From contig CAZCEC010000005.1 in the NCBI GenBank assembly GCA_964497615.1, positions 87,900-151,899 on the forward strand: a DNA stretch of 64,000 nt, in the 5' to 3' direction. The DNA is from CAZCEC01 sp964497615 (GTDB lineage: Bacteria > Chloroflexota > Anaerolineae > Anaerolineales > UBA6663). Position numbers and translations under genes: made by a program. How positions within the stretch are numbered: the stretch's first letter is position 1; each line of letters opens with the position of its first letter. Under the pieces are notes generated by a model. The model was given only the letters and a program-made list of their open reading frames with translations. It searched no databases and had not been told where the DNA came from. Below are positions 10,151-20,761 of this stretch, one piece after another.

Positions 10151-10570
10151 ATGACTCACATCATTACCAGTTTGTGCCTGCGCGACGGCGGTTGCATCGA
10201 GGTCTGCCCGGTCGAGTGCATTATCCCCGGCAAGCCCGAGAGCGAGTGGCCGTGGATGTACATTGACCCCGACACCTGCATTGACTGCGGGGCCTGCATC
10301 CCGGAGTGCCCGTACGAGGCGATCTTCACCGAGGACGAGACGCCCGAGGCCTTTACCGCCAAGGGTGGCGAGCGCCTCAGCAAGCCGGGCGATGCCAACG
10401 TCAAGGGCCGCGCCACCGAGCACTATGAAGGGCACAACAACAAGGGCGAGGCCATTGTCCTGGAAGAGACGGTCATGCTCGCGCCCGGCGAAGTGGTCAA
10501 CCTGCGCGAAGACATCCAGCCCAACTACGATTTCTTCAAGACCGGGCCGGGGTACAACGCCGGCAAGTAG
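10151..10570 (+). CDS. 4Fe-4S dicluster-type ferredoxin
   Basis: 139 aa. The N-terminal half holds a ferredoxin fold with CIEVCPVECI and CIDCGACIPECPYEAI, enough for a 7Fe or 8Fe protein (the first cluster motif appears shortened, with Cys near residues 9, 14 and 18). A C-terminal extension of about 60 aa is unusual for simple ferredoxins. ATG at 10,151 is chosen for its strong Shine-Dalgarno (GGAGGA) and the canonical MTHIIT start; an upstream in-frame start would add non-homologous sequence. A terminator follows. Confidence 0.9.
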   Translation: MTHIITSLCLRDGGCIEVCPVECIIPGKPESEWPWMYIDPDTCIDCGACIPECPYEAIFTEDETPEAFTAKGGERLSKPGDANVKGRATEHYEGHNNKGEAIVLEETVMLAPGEVVNLREDIQPNYDFFKTGPGYNAGK

Positions 10571-10642
10571 GTCGGCCTGGGCAGCTCTTCTGCACCGGCC
10601 AACGCCTGAGCGCACGGCGCAATGATGGCGAGTCTGCTGCGA

Positions 10643-10668
10643 GAGGGAGCCGAGGGCTCCCTCTTTTT
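10643..10668 (+). terminator. intrinsic terminator after ferredoxin gene
   Basis: A 9-bp perfect stem (GAGGGAGCC / GGCTCCCTC) with a GAG loop is followed by TTTTT. Confidence 0.9.
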
Positions 10669-10731
10669 CTTGCCTGCTCCGGGCGGCGCCCCCCTCGGCG
10701 CGGCATTGTCGCACCCCACCAGAGGTATGCC

Positions 10732-12213
<1,482 letters not shown>

Positions 12214-12218
12214 GCGCC

Positions 12219-13139
12219 CTAGCAGTGGGGCGCTAGCACTTCCGCCAGTCGCAGCGCGGGCTCATCCGGCGAACCGCTTTCTTCCATCGTCCACCACGCT
12301 GAAAGGACGGCCTGCGCCAGCCCCCATCCCGCGATGCGCCGCCGGTCCTCTCCCAGCCGCTCCGCCAGGATGGCCACGCGCCGCGCCGTGCGCTCGGCGA
12401 AATCCGGCCACGCATACACCTGGGGCAGGGGGTTCCGCAGCAGCGCCCCGGTCTCGTAGGCTGGCTCGCCCACCACGCCCTGCGGGTCAATGATCAGCCA
12501 CGGGGCGCGCTCGGCGGCCAGGATGTTGTAGTGATGCAGGTCGCCATGCAGCAGCACCGCGGGCGCTGCGCTGGCATGCAGTTCCGCGCTCAGGCGCTCC
12601 GCGCGGTCCACCAGGTCCGCCGAAAAGGGGCCAGTGCCGCCGCCGAATTGCGCCCGCAGCTTTTCCAATCCCCGTATCCAATCCTGTGTTGTGGGAAAGC
12701 GGTGTCCAGCGTTCGGCGCGAACCGAAGCTCTGCCATCAGCCCGGCGGCGATCATGGTTGCCCGGTCGTCGTCCTCGACCGTGGCAAGCGTGTGGCCCGG
12801 CAGCAGGCGCTCCAGCAGCATCGCGCCCCGTGCGCGGTCGCCGTCCAGCAACCGCACGCATCCGCGGCCGTCGTAAACCCGCAGGGCCTCGAACTCGGCG
12901 TCGAACTCCGGCCTGGGGCAGCCCAGCCTCAGCACCACGTGCGTCCCGTCCGGCCTCGTGGCCGGCGCGGCGTAGTTGTACGATAGCTCAAACGGTGGGC
13001 CGACTCGCAGCCCCCACCGGCCGGCAAATTCCTCTATCAGGCGCGGCAGTTCAGCCGCCCACCGCCGGCCGTCTTCGCCAAACACATCCGCCATGCGGCG
13101 TGCGAAGTCTGGCGGAATTGCCCGCTCATCTCCGGCCAT
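12219..13139 (-). CDS. aminoglycoside/hydroxyurea-type phosphotransferase (APH(6)-like kinase)
   Basis: 306 aa. The kinase catalytic loop LLHGDLHHYNIL and the metal-binding IIDPQGVVGEPAYE (about residues 190-230) match the APH_6_hur family, which contains streptomycin 6-phosphotransferases and related housekeeping small-molecule kinases. Chromosomal members in environmental bacteria often have unknown substrates, so resistance should not be assumed. It ends 5 bases after the convergent lyase gene and starts 16 bases after an ABC permease gene on the same strand. Confidence 0.82.
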   Translation of the reverse strand: MAGDERAIPPDFARRMADVFGEDGRRWAAELPRLIEEFAGRWGLRVGPPFELSYNYAAPATRPDGTHVVLRLGCPRPEFDAEFEALRVYDGRGCVRLLDGDRARGAMLLERLLPGHTLATVEDDDRATMIAAGLMAELRFAPNAGHRFPTTQDWIRGLEKLRAQFGGGTGPFSADLVDRAERLSAELHASAAPAVLLHGDLHHYNILAAERAPWLIIDPQGVVGEPAYETGALLRNPLPQVYAWPDFAERTARRVAILAERLGEDRRRIAGWGLAQAVLSAWWTMEESGSPDEPALRLAEVLAPHC

Positions 13140-13154
13140 CAGTTGTCAGTTGAC

Positions 13155-13994
13155 CTAGGTCTTGCTCAAACGCCTGGGGATTAGCCCGAAGCTGCCCTCG
13201 CCTGCCACGCGGATGTCGCGCCGCACGAAGCGCCAGCCGGCCACGCCCGCCATGACGATGGCGAGCACCAGCAGCGCCAGGGTCCAGCCCGCATTCAGCC
13301 CGTTCAGGGCCTCGCCGCCCTGGTAATAATACATCGGCGAGAGCTGTGCGGCATCTGCTAACCGGTCGTCGATGCGCCCCAAGGCCACCAGGAAGAAGCT
13401 GGCCACCAGCACCAGTCCTGCGGCCATCCCAGCCGACCGGCGCGATGGCAGCAGCATGCTCAGCACCAGGGCCAGGCTGCCAAAGAACAGCAGTTGCGCC
13501 GCCAGCGAAACATAGGGCCGCAGCAGCACCGCCGCGGGCATTTCCAGGGCGGTGCCGCGCTGGCCAATCAGCATGCCCAACCAGCAGATTGCCAGGATGC
13601 CGGACATGATCACCCCGAACCCGGCCAGCCGCCCCACAAAAAGCCGCCACCGGCTCACCGGATGGGCCAGCACCAGGTCGAGCACGCCCGCCTCCTCATC
13701 CGCCGCCAACAGCCCGCTGCCGGCCAGCACCGCCTGGATGCCGAGAATGAGCGGCATGTATGAGAAGAACTCCACGTTCAGGAATCCCTCCGGTGTAAAC
13801 ATCGTCTCCATGTCGCCAAAGAACGCCAGCAGCTCGCGGGGATAGCTTTGCAGCAGCTGTTCAAAGCTGGCGCGTTGCGCCGCGAACGTATCGTAGAACT
13901 TCACCAGGTAGCCGGCCAGCACTGCCAGCGACAACCCCCAGCCCAATACCTGCCCCCATCCCCGCTCTAGGCTCTGCCGAAACACGGGCCACAT
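13155..13994 (-). CDS. ABC-2 type transporter permease
   Basis: 279 aa with about six membrane helices (for example LGWGLSLAVLAGYLVKF, LILGIQAVLAGSGLLAA, VIMSGILAICWLGMLIG and LALLVLAIVMAGVAGW). The layout fits ABC-2 exporters. It is encoded immediately after its ATPase (gap of 1 base) and probably forms a homodimeric exporter with it. Substrate unknown. Confidence 0.85.
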   Translation of the reverse strand: MWPVFRQSLERGWGQVLGWGLSLAVLAGYLVKFYDTFAAQRASFEQLLQSYPRELLAFFGDMETMFTPEGFLNVEFFSYMPLILGIQAVLAGSGLLAADEEAGVLDLVLAHPVSRWRLFVGRLAGFGVIMSGILAICWLGMLIGQRGTALEMPAAVLLRPYVSLAAQLLFFGSLALVLSMLLPSRRSAGMAAGLVLVASFFLVALGRIDDRLADAAQLSPMYYYQGGEALNGLNAGWTLALLVLAIVMAGVAGWRFVRRDIRVAGEGSFGLIPRRLSKT

Positions 13995-13995
13995 G

Positions 13996-14904
13996 TCACT
14001 GCTCCTCGGGTGCCGCGTAGTAGGCCAGGAAGACTTCTTCCAGGGTGGGGCGCTCGGTCTCCAGTTCGCTCACCGGCAAGGGGGCAAGGGCGCGGATCAA
14101 TCCGTCCATTTCCCCCGTCACCTGAAGCAGCATCCGCGCGCCGTTGTCGCGCCCGATGGCCGATACACCCGGCACCGCCAGGATGGGCGCTGTGTCTACC
14201 GGCTCGCGGAATTTCAGCCGCACCCGGCGGAAGGACCGCTGGAGCAGGCTGCTCGTCTCCGCCACCTCGACCACGACGCCCAGCCGGATGATCGCCACCC
14301 GCTCGGCCGCGGTCTGCACTTCACTCAGCACGTGAGAGGAGAAGAACACCGTCGCCCCGTCCGCGCGCGCTTCGGCGATCAGCTTGTGTACCACTTGCTG
14401 CATCAGCGGGTCCAGTCCGCTGGTGGGCTCGTCCAGCAGCAGCAGTTCCGGCCGGTGCATCAGCGCCTGCACCACCCCCACCTTTTGCTTGTTGCCCTTC
14501 GAGAGGTTCTTGACTTTCATGTCCAGCGGCAGGTCCAGCCGCCGCGCCAGGCTGGTGACGTAGCCCCACTCCGCCTTGTCGCCCCGCAGGCGGTTGAGAA
14601 ACCGCAGGGCGCCCTCGACCGTGTTGTTGTCATCCAAGTGAAGCTCGCCGGGCAGGTAGCCGCACCGCGCCCGCACCGCCGTCGGGGCGGCCTGTGGGTC
14701 CAGCCCCAGCACGCGGATGTGCCCGCTCGTGGGCCGGATGAGGTCCAGCAGGCAGCGGATCGTGGTCGTCTTGCCAGAGCCATTCGGCCCCAAGAAGCCA
14801 AACACCTCCCCGCGCTGAACACTCAGGTCCACGCCTCGCAGGGCCTTCACCGGCCCGTAGTTCTTGTGCAGGTCCGTGATCTCTAGGGCCGCTCCGACGG
14901 GCAT
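13996..14904 (-). CDS. ABC transporter ATP-binding protein
   Basis: 302 aa. Walker A GPNGSGKTTT (about residue 39), signature LSKGNKQKVG, Walker B LLLLDEPTSGLDP and the His switch SSHVLSEV are all present, followed by a C-terminal DrrA-like domain. It powers the ABC-2 permease encoded just downstream. The gene follows the MntR/DtxR-type regulator by 5 bases, so the exporter may belong to its transcription unit and respond to the same metal signal; that link is inference. Confidence 0.92.
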   Translation of the reverse strand: MPVGAALEITDLHKNYGPVKALRGVDLSVQRGEVFGFLGPNGSGKTTTIRCLLDLIRPTSGHIRVLGLDPQAAPTAVRARCGYLPGELHLDDNNTVEGALRFLNRLRGDKAEWGYVTSLARRLDLPLDMKVKNLSKGNKQKVGVVQALMHRPELLLLDEPTSGLDPLMQQVVHKLIAEARADGATVFFSSHVLSEVQTAAERVAIIRLGVVVEVAETSSLLQRSFRRVRLKFREPVDTAPILAVPGVSAIGRDNGARMLLQVTGEMDGLIRALAPLPVSELETERPTLEEVFLAYYAAPEEQ

Positions 14905-14909
14905 GCTGC

Positions 14910-15599
14910 CTAGCCCTCGTTTTCCGCCGCCGGCTCCGCGATAAACACCTGATCGGTTACCTCGCGCCCCAGCGCATGGCTTGGTGCGCCGGCCGCATTG
15001 CCCACCCGCACATGCATTGGCCCATTGAAGGGCGCGCGTTCGGTCACCGTCACCATGGCGCCCGGCACTACCCCCAACTCACCCAGGTAGCGCAGCAGCG
15101 CCGGGTCATCGTCGCGCACGCGCGACACGCGCGCCGTCTGGCCCTCGTCCACCGTGCTCAGCGCTGTGCGGCTGGGCGGGTGCATGGAGCCGTCCTTGGC
15201 CGGGATGGGGTCGCCGTGCGGGTCGTGCGTCGGGTCGCCCAGCAGCGCGTTGATGCGATCCTCGAACTCCTCGGAAATGACGTGCTCGAGCTTTTCAGCC
15301 TCGGCGTCTACCTGGTCCCATTCGTAGCCCAGCGTTTCCGACAGATAAAGCTCGATCAGGCGATGATGCCGAATGACCTCCAGCGCGATCTTCTTGCCCG
15401 CGCGCGTCAGCGTGACCCCCCGGTGGCGCTCATAGTTCACCAGGGGCGGCTGCCCCTCCGCCAGCTTCTGCAGCATCCCGGTCACCGACCCCGCCATCAC
15501 GCCCAGCTTGGTCGCCAGGGCCGACGTGCTGACCTTCTGCTCGTTCTCGCTGAGCTCGTAGATGGCCTTGAGGTAATCCTCCACCGCGTGTGAGATCAT
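14910..15599 (-). CDS. MntR/DtxR-family metal-dependent regulator with FeoA domain
   Basis: 229 aa. An N-terminal winged helix (MISHAVEDYLKAIYELSENE) is followed by the metal-binding dimerisation domain with HHRLIELYLSETLGYEWD and HVISEEFEDRI, and a C-terminal FeoA/SH3-like domain. Such proteins repress or activate metal uptake genes when Mn or Fe is bound. ATG at 15,599 is chosen as the family start, 8 nt after AGGGA. The upstream in-frame start at 15,632 would lie inside the operator. A palindrome TTTAG-N6-CTAAA downstream of the -10 suggests autoregulation. Confidence 0.9.
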   Translation of the reverse strand: MISHAVEDYLKAIYELSENEQKVSTSALATKLGVMAGSVTGMLQKLAEGQPPLVNYERHRGVTLTRAGKKIALEVIRHHRLIELYLSETLGYEWDQVDAEAEKLEHVISEEFEDRINALLGDPTHDPHGDPIPAKDGSMHPPSRTALSTVDEGQTARVSRVRDDDPALLRYLGELGVVPGAMVTVTERAPFNGPMHVRVGNAAGAPSHALGREVTDQVFIAEPAAENEG

Positions 15600-15621
15600 C
15601 TTCGTATCCCTGAATGAATAT

Positions 15622-15637
15622 TTTAGTCTCACCTAAA
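15622..15637 (-). promoter_or_regulatory. palindromic operator, probable MntR/DtxR box
   Basis: TTTAGTCTCACCTAAA (plus strand) is an inverted repeat TTTAG-N6-CTAAA, similar to DtxR/IdeR/MntR boxes built on TTAGG...CCTAA. It lies about 9 nt downstream of the -10 of the regulator's own promoter and before its start codon. Confidence 0.65.
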
Positions 15638-15645
15638 TCAGGACT

Positions 15646-15674
15646 ATTGTAGTGTTCTTCGACCTGGTTGTCAA
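15646..15674 (-). promoter_or_regulatory. sigma-70-type promoter of the metal regulator gene
   Basis: On the minus strand TTGACA (15,674-15,669) and TACAAT (15,651-15,646) are exactly 17 nt apart. The region is divergent from the JAMM gene, whose possible -10 box TATAAT lies at 15,679-15,684. Confidence 0.8.
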
Positions 15675-15712
15675 CTGCTATAATGATTCGGCATCCATCA
15701 GGGTGTTCACCC

Positions 15713-16123
15713 ATGTCGAACAGCCTAACCCTGCGCGCCGCGCACTGGCAGGCCATGGTGGATCATGTTCGCCGCCACGCGCCCGAAGAGGCCTGCGGCC
15801 TGCTGGGCGGGCCGCCGGGCACGGTGGAGGCGCTCTATCTGGTCGAAAACGTCCTGCACAGCCCCGTGGCCTACGAAATGGACGCCCAGGGTCAGGTAGA
15901 GGCCATGGTGGCCCTGGAGGCGCAGGGCTGGGACGTGGTCGCCATCTTCCACTCTCACCCTGCCGGGCCACCCGCGCCGTCGGCCACCGATGTGGCGCAG
16001 GGGTACTACCCCGATGCGGTCTATGTTATCTTGGCGCCCCAGCCGGACGGCGCCTGGGCGGGCAGGGGGTTCAGAATTGACGCTGGCCGCGTGACCGAGG
16101 TTGGCCTCCGTGTGTTGGAGTAA
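15713..16123 (+). CDS. JAMM/Mov34-MPN domain metalloprotease
   Basis: About 136 aa, a stand-alone JAMM protein. The metal and catalytic residues are visible: EEACGLLGG (Glu), HSHP followed by SATD (His-x-His ... Asp). JAMM proteins cleave isopeptide or C-terminal bonds, for example of MoaD/ThiS-like sulfur carriers or ubiquitin-like proteins; no such carrier is adjacent. The ATG at 15,713 gives the usual N-terminus. It lies about 29 nt after a TATAAT box, and an upstream in-frame ATG overlaps that box. Confidence 0.87.
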   Translation: MSNSLTLRAAHWQAMVDHVRRHAPEEACGLLGGPPGTVEALYLVENVLHSPVAYEMDAQGQVEAMVALEAQGWDVVAIFHSHPAGPPAPSATDVAQGYYPDAVYVILAPQPDGAWAGRGFRIDAGRVTEVGLRVLE

Positions 16124-16189
16124 CGACTCGATGCGCTGGGGGTTATAAATGCTTGTTGCTCAGGCACATTCGCCGTTGGAGGACTGCGC

Positions 16190-16816
16190 ATGCTCTTCTT
16201 AATCGTTATTGCCGCCTACTTGATTGGGTCCATTCCTATGGGGCTTGTCATCGTCCGGGCCATTTCCGGTCAGGACGTGCGCCAGATCGGCAGTGGGCGC
16301 ACCGGCGGCACCAATGCCATGCGCGCGGCTGGCCTGTCGGCCGGCGTCCTCACGGCCCTGCTGGATGCTCTCAAAGCCGCTTCCAGCGTGTGGTTGGCCA
16401 AATGGCTCATGCAGGGCGATGCCGAGGCTGGGGCCATGGTCCTCGCCGGCCTGGCCGCCATCTTCGGGCACAACTACTCGGTCTTCCTCAAGTTCAAGGG
16501 CGGGGCGGGGGGCGCGCCGTGCGTGGGCGCCGCCATGGCCATCTGGCCGTGGAGTGTGCTGATCGTCGTGCCCCTGGGCATCCTGGTGCTGTTCGGCATC
16601 GGCTACGCCTCGGTCGCCACGCTCTCGGTGGCCGTGGTCATTACCGCGCTTTTCGCCTATCGCACCTACTTCCAGCAGGCGCCCGCCGAGTTCATCCTCT
16701 ATGGCGTCGGCGCCTTTGTCCTTCTCGCCTGGGCCTTGCGCCCCAACATCCGCCGGCTGCTGCGCGGTGAAGAGCGTATTATTGGCTGGCGAGCCAAGCG
16801 GATGAAGCAATCGTAG
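16190..16816 (+). CDS. plsY: glycerol-3-phosphate acyltransferase PlsY-like
   Basis: 208 aa with about five helices. The family motifs SGRTGGTNAMRAAG and GHNYSVFLKFKGGAGGAP are recognisable, but the second differs from the usual GGKGVA, as seen in Chloroflexota-type variants. PlsY transfers acyl groups from acyl phosphate to glycerol-3-phosphate at the membrane. A good Shine-Dalgarno (GGAGGA) precedes the ATG. Its 3' end overlaps the convergent solute-binding protein gene by 38 bases. Confidence 0.87.
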   Translation: MLFLIVIAAYLIGSIPMGLVIVRAISGQDVRQIGSGRTGGTNAMRAAGLSAGVLTALLDALKAASSVWLAKWLMQGDAEAGAMVLAGLAAIFGHNYSVFLKFKGGAGGAPCVGAAMAIWPWSVLIVVPLGILVLFGIGYASVATLSVAVVITALFAYRTYFQQAPAEFILYGVGAFVLLAWALRPNIRRLLRGEERIIGWRAKRMKQS

Positions 16817-18590
16817 TAAACAAGCTTTCAATGGGACTGGGAGTGTAGCCACCCACCTCAGTCCGAAAGGCCCACGCCTCCGCGCGGTGCGCCAGCGGCA
16901 CGGCCGGCACGGTCTCGCGCAGCCGCGCCTGTGCCTCGGCATACAGGCTTGCCCGCACAGCCGGATCGGCGCTCGTCCGCGCCCTTAGCAACAACTCCGC
17001 CAACTCCGCGTCCGGCGGCGACGGCTGCCCCTCGCCATCCGTATTGAAGGCCCCTTCCAGCCCGCAGAACAACGGACACAGGAAGGCGTCGGGGTCGCCA
17101 TTGATCCCTGACCAGCCCAGCAGGAACAAATCCGCCCGGCCGCTGTGCACGTCGGGCAGCCACGCCGTCTCCCACTCCGGTGCCGCGATCTCAACCACAA
17201 TCCCCGCCGCCGCCAGGTCCGCGCGCACCGCCTCGCCCAGCCCGGCCGGGTCGGGCAGATACGGCCGGGGGATCGGGGGCACGTACAGGGTAATGGTCGT
17301 CGGCACCGTCACGCCTGACTCTTCGCAAGCCTGCCAGTGGCTCTGCGCCTGGGCCACGTCATGCGGGATGACTTCTGGATCGGCCGGTGCGCCCCACACG
17401 GCTGGCGGGATCATGGCGGCTGCGCGCTGGCCATCGCCGGGGTAGAACTCTCGCACATACCGGTCCGGGTCCAGCGCCATCGCCACAGCCATCCGGCAAT
17501 CCAGGTTGCCCCACGGCGTGCGCGCCTGATTGAAACCCAGATACAAGACGTCCAACGCGGGGTGCAGCACGAGTTGCGTCGGGCCGCCGGGCGCGGCCAC
17601 GGTCGCGTAGTCCGCCGGAGCCACGCCGGCCATCGCCTCGATTTCGCCCGAGTGGAGCGCCAGCAGCCGCTGCGTGGCATCCGGGATGATCTTGAACACC
17701 AGCGCATCCGGGCCGGCCGGCTCGCCCCAATAGTCCGCATTGCGTTCCAGCCGCACCAGCCCCGGCTGCGGCGGTTCGGCCAGCCGGTAAGGTCCGGTCC
17801 CGGCGGATATGGCCTCGAGCCCCGCCACCCCGGCCACGGTCAGGCTCGCCGGGCTCACGATGGCGAAGCTGGGCATTGCCAGGCTGTTGGGCAGCGTCGC
17901 GTCCGGCCGGCTGAGCGTGATGATGACCGCATTCGTCCCCTCGGCCCTGACGTCCTCCACCAGTGCCAGCGGCTCGCCCGCCGCATCCATCTCCCGGGCA
18001 AACCCGCCAAACATCACCCGCCAGAATGTGTAGTGCCCTGGCGGGTCTCCCGTCAGCCAGCGCTGGAAGTTGGCCGCGACGGAATCAGCAGTCAGCGCCG
18101 TGCCGTCGCTGAACCGCACCCCAGTTCGCAGTTGGAAGGTCCACTCCAGCGCGTCATCGGATGCCGCCCAAGTCTCCGCCAGCCCAGGCCTCGGTCGCGT
18201 GCCGCCTGGCTCGAAGCTTGTCAACCCCTCGTACAGGTGGCGCGTGATCATCAGCGCCGACCGGTCAAGGGCGCTCGCCGGGTCCAGGCTGCCCGGCGCC
18301 TCCGCCAATCCAACCGTGAACACGCGCGGCCCCGGCGTCGGTGATGGCAGCGGGGTGGGGCGCTGGGTCGCCGTCGCCACCAGCGCCTCTGTCGGTGCCG
18401 GGGAGGGTGTGGCCGTGATAGGCTCCACATGCGGCGGCGTTGGTGGCGGCGTCGGCGTGGGCTGTCCGCAGGCCGCCATCATCGCGGCCACCAAGGCCGC
18501 GGCTAGCCGCCGCCACAGGCGTGGCCGCCCGCGTGTCGCGCACCCTTGCGGCGCAGGCCGGGAACTATGCTTGCCAGCCGGCTTCTTCAA
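16779..18590 (-). CDS. family 5 (peptide/nickel-type) ABC solute-binding lipoprotein
   Basis: About 603 aa. A lipobox-like signal peptide (LAAALVAAMMAAC) is followed by a Thr/Pro-rich linker (about 45 aa) and an SBP_bac_5 domain (from about residue 90; GLAEAPGSLDPASALDRSA). Such lipoproteins capture peptides or other solutes outside the cell for an ABC importer. The start is uncertain: TTG at 18,590 is used, but a later start near the signal peptide is possible. It follows the permease genes and is the second binding protein of this cluster. Confidence 0.83.
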   Translation of the reverse strand: MKKPAGKHSSRPAPQGCATRGRPRLWRRLAAALVAAMMAACGQPTPTPPPTPPHVEPITATPSPAPTEALVATATQRPTPLPSPTPGPRVFTVGLAEAPGSLDPASALDRSALMITRHLYEGLTSFEPGGTRPRPGLAETWAASDDALEWTFQLRTGVRFSDGTALTADSVAANFQRWLTGDPPGHYTFWRVMFGGFAREMDAAGEPLALVEDVRAEGTNAVIITLSRPDATLPNSLAMPSFAIVSPASLTVAGVAGLEAISAGTGPYRLAEPPQPGLVRLERNADYWGEPAGPDALVFKIIPDATQRLLALHSGEIEAMAGVAPADYATVAAPGGPTQLVLHPALDVLYLGFNQARTPWGNLDCRMAVAMALDPDRYVREFYPGDGQRAAAMIPPAVWGAPADPEVIPHDVAQAQSHWQACEESGVTVPTTITLYVPPIPRPYLPDPAGLGEAVRADLAAAGIVVEIAAPEWETAWLPDVHSGRADLFLLGWSGINGDPDAFLCPLFCGLEGAFNTDGEGQPSPPDAELAELLLRARTSADPAVRASLYAEAQARLRETVPAVPLAHRAEAWAFRTEVGGYTPSPIESLFTTIASSAWLASQ

Positions 18591-18687
18591 GTGCAGATTG
18601 GATTCGTGGTGCGGATTGTTTTGGCCTGGCGGAGCCTCCGCCAGGGAGGGGCCGCGGCCCAGGGGGGTTGGGGTCGGCACGCTGGCG

Positions 18688-19675
18688 TTACTTGACCTTG
18701 ATGCCGACTTGCGCCAGCCGCGGGTCCAGCGCGTCCCGCAAGCCGTCGCCCAAAAGGTTGAAGCCGAGCACGGTCAGCATGATGGCAATGCCAGGAAAGA
18801 ACACCAAATGCGGTGCGGTGAACACCTGATTGCGCTCCTGCCCCAACATCAGGCCCCATTCCGGCTGGGGGTGTTGCGCGCCCAGCCCAATGAAGGACAG
18901 CGCCGCCGCGCTGAGGATCGCCGACGCAATGCCCAGCGTGCCCTGGACGATGCGCGGCGTCAGCGTTGGGCAGCACCCGCGCGAACAGGATGTGCATCGG
19001 CGATGCGCCCAGCGCCCGCGAGGCCGAGATGAAGTCCTGCTCCTTGATCGACAGCACGCTGGCGCGCACCACGCGGGCATAGGCCGGTATCTCGACGATG
19101 GCAATGGCGATCAGGGCGTTGATCAGCCCCGGGCCGAGCACGGTGACGATGGCGATGGCCAGCAGCAGCGCCGGGAAGGCCAGCAGCACATCCATCAGCC
19201 GCATGATGATGTTGTCGGTCCAGCCGCCCACGTAGCCCGCCACCGCGCCCAGCATCGTGCCCACCACGATCGCGAAGCTCACGGTCGACAACCCAATGAC
19301 CAGCGACAGCCGCGCCCCAAACAGCATCCGGCTGAACAGGTCACGCACATTGCCGTCGGTGCCCATCAGGTGTTGGGGCTGGTCCGCCGGGCAGCCGAGC
19401 AAGTGAATGCACGGCGGCGCCCGCTTGCTCACGTCCTCGATGCCAATCAGCGGCACGATGGGGTCATACGGCGCCAGCACATCCGCCAGCAGCGCCACCA
19501 GCGCCAGGAAACCCAGGATGACCATGCCCACGACGGCCGAGCGGCGCCGCAGCAGCCGGCGAAAGGCATCCCGCATGGGGGTGCTGGGCGCCGTCGATAG
19601 CAACCCCTCCGCGCTGGCCACGGGTGCCGGCAGTTTGCTTCCCAAGGGGTTGACTTGCGGGTTGGTGACGGCCAT
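18688..19675 (-). pseudogene. DppC/OppC-type ABC permease, frameshifted
   Basis: The first ~235 residues (to about RVLPN) and the last ~90 residues (LTPRIVQGTLGIAS to the end) are each good DppC sequence but lie in different frames. The break falls near 18,962-18,968, where AACGCTGACG stands where AAC GCx CTG ACG is expected; this fits loss of two bases. The gene is therefore either a recent pseudogene or a sequence error. DppC permeases pair with DppB to form the channel of peptide importers. Intact versions have about six helices, all of which are present across the two frames. Confidence 0.85.
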
Positions 19676-19676
19676 G

Positions 19677-20750
19677 TTAGCTCAGCCGGATGCGCGGATC
19701 CAGGTACGCATAAGAGAGATCGGTGAGCAGGTTGATCATGACAAAACCTACCGCCACCACCAGCGTGAACACCTGCACGACGGTATAGTCGCGCGACGTA
19801 ATCGACTCGAACAGGATGCGCCCCATGCCAGGCAGGCTGAAAATCGTCTCGGTCAGCACCGCCCCGCCCAGCAGCGACCCAAGTGACAGCCCCACCACCG
19901 TCACCACCGGCAGCATGGCGTTGCGCAGGGCATGTTTCATCACCACCGGCCACTCGCGCAGGCCCTTGGCCCGGGCAGTGCGTACGTAATCCTGGCCCAG
20001 GACTTCCAGCAGGCTGGAGCGCGTGATCCGCGCCACCAGCGCCAGGGGGATCGTCCCCAGCGCCATCGCCGGCAGGATGAGGTGCTTAAACGTATCCACC
20101 AGCCCGGTCCAATTGCCGGTGATCAATGTATTGAATAGATAGAAATTCGAGACAAAGGTGACGAAGGTCAGCGCAACACCGGAGAGCTCGACCCCAAACG
20201 TTTGGGTCAGCGGGGGAATCGTGATACCGGAAGTCAGCCGGCCCGATGGTGCCAGCCACAGCGGCGTATCTTTCAACAGCAGGGCAAACACATACTGCAG
20301 CATCAGCCCCAGCCAAAACACCGGCATCGATACGCCCACATTGGCGACGACCATGGTCGCCACGTCGGCGGCCGAATTGTGCCGCACCGCCGAAAGGATG
20401 CCCAGTGGCACACCCACCAACAGCGCCACGGTCAGCGCCGCGATGCTCAGCTCCACCGTCATCGGCAGCCGTTCCACCAGCAGCTCGGTCACCGGCCGGT
20501 TGAACTTGATCGAGTTGCCCAGATCGCCCTGGAGCGCGTCGGCCACGTAGATGGCGAACTGAACTGGGATTGGCTTGTCCAGCCCGTACCGCGCCAAGAA
20601 CGCGTCGCAGATGGCGTCGGTGGCCCGTTCGCCCAGCGCCGCCCGGCACGGATCGCCCGGCAGCAGGCGTGCCAGGGCAAAGGTGACAAACAAGATGCCC
20701 ACCAGCACGGGCACCGCCAGCAGAAGCCGTTGAAAAATGAACCGTTGCAT
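19677..20750 (-). CDS. DppB/OppB-type ABC permease
   Basis: 357 aa. The N-terminal helix (RLLLAVPVLVGILFVTFALA) and the binding-protein-dependent transport domain with the EAA-like motif (YVRTARAKGLREWPVVMKHA) are clear; the last helix is followed by YLDPRIRLS. It forms the membrane channel with the DppC-type protein encoded one base downstream. The solute-binding gene precedes it, separated by a long hairpin. No ATPase (DppD/DppF) genes lie in the window. Confidence 0.92.
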   Translation of the reverse strand: MQRFIFQRLLLAVPVLVGILFVTFALARLLPGDPCRAALGERATDAICDAFLARYGLDKPIPVQFAIYVADALQGDLGNSIKFNRPVTELLVERLPMTVELSIAALTVALLVGVPLGILSAVRHNSAADVATMVVANVGVSMPVFWLGLMLQYVFALLLKDTPLWLAPSGRLTSGITIPPLTQTFGVELSGVALTFVTFVSNFYLFNTLITGNWTGLVDTFKHLILPAMALGTIPLALVARITRSSLLEVLGQDYVRTARAKGLREWPVVMKHALRNAMLPVVTVVGLSLGSLLGGAVLTETIFSLPGMGRILFESITSRDYTVVQVFTLVVAVGFVMINLLTDLSYAYLDPRIRLS

Positions 20751-20761
20751 GGTCGAGACCT

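Noticed and set aside
12219..13139. Acquired streptomycin-resistance gene
   Set aside because: APH(6)-like kinase lies in ordinary chromosomal context without mobile features; its substrate is unknown.
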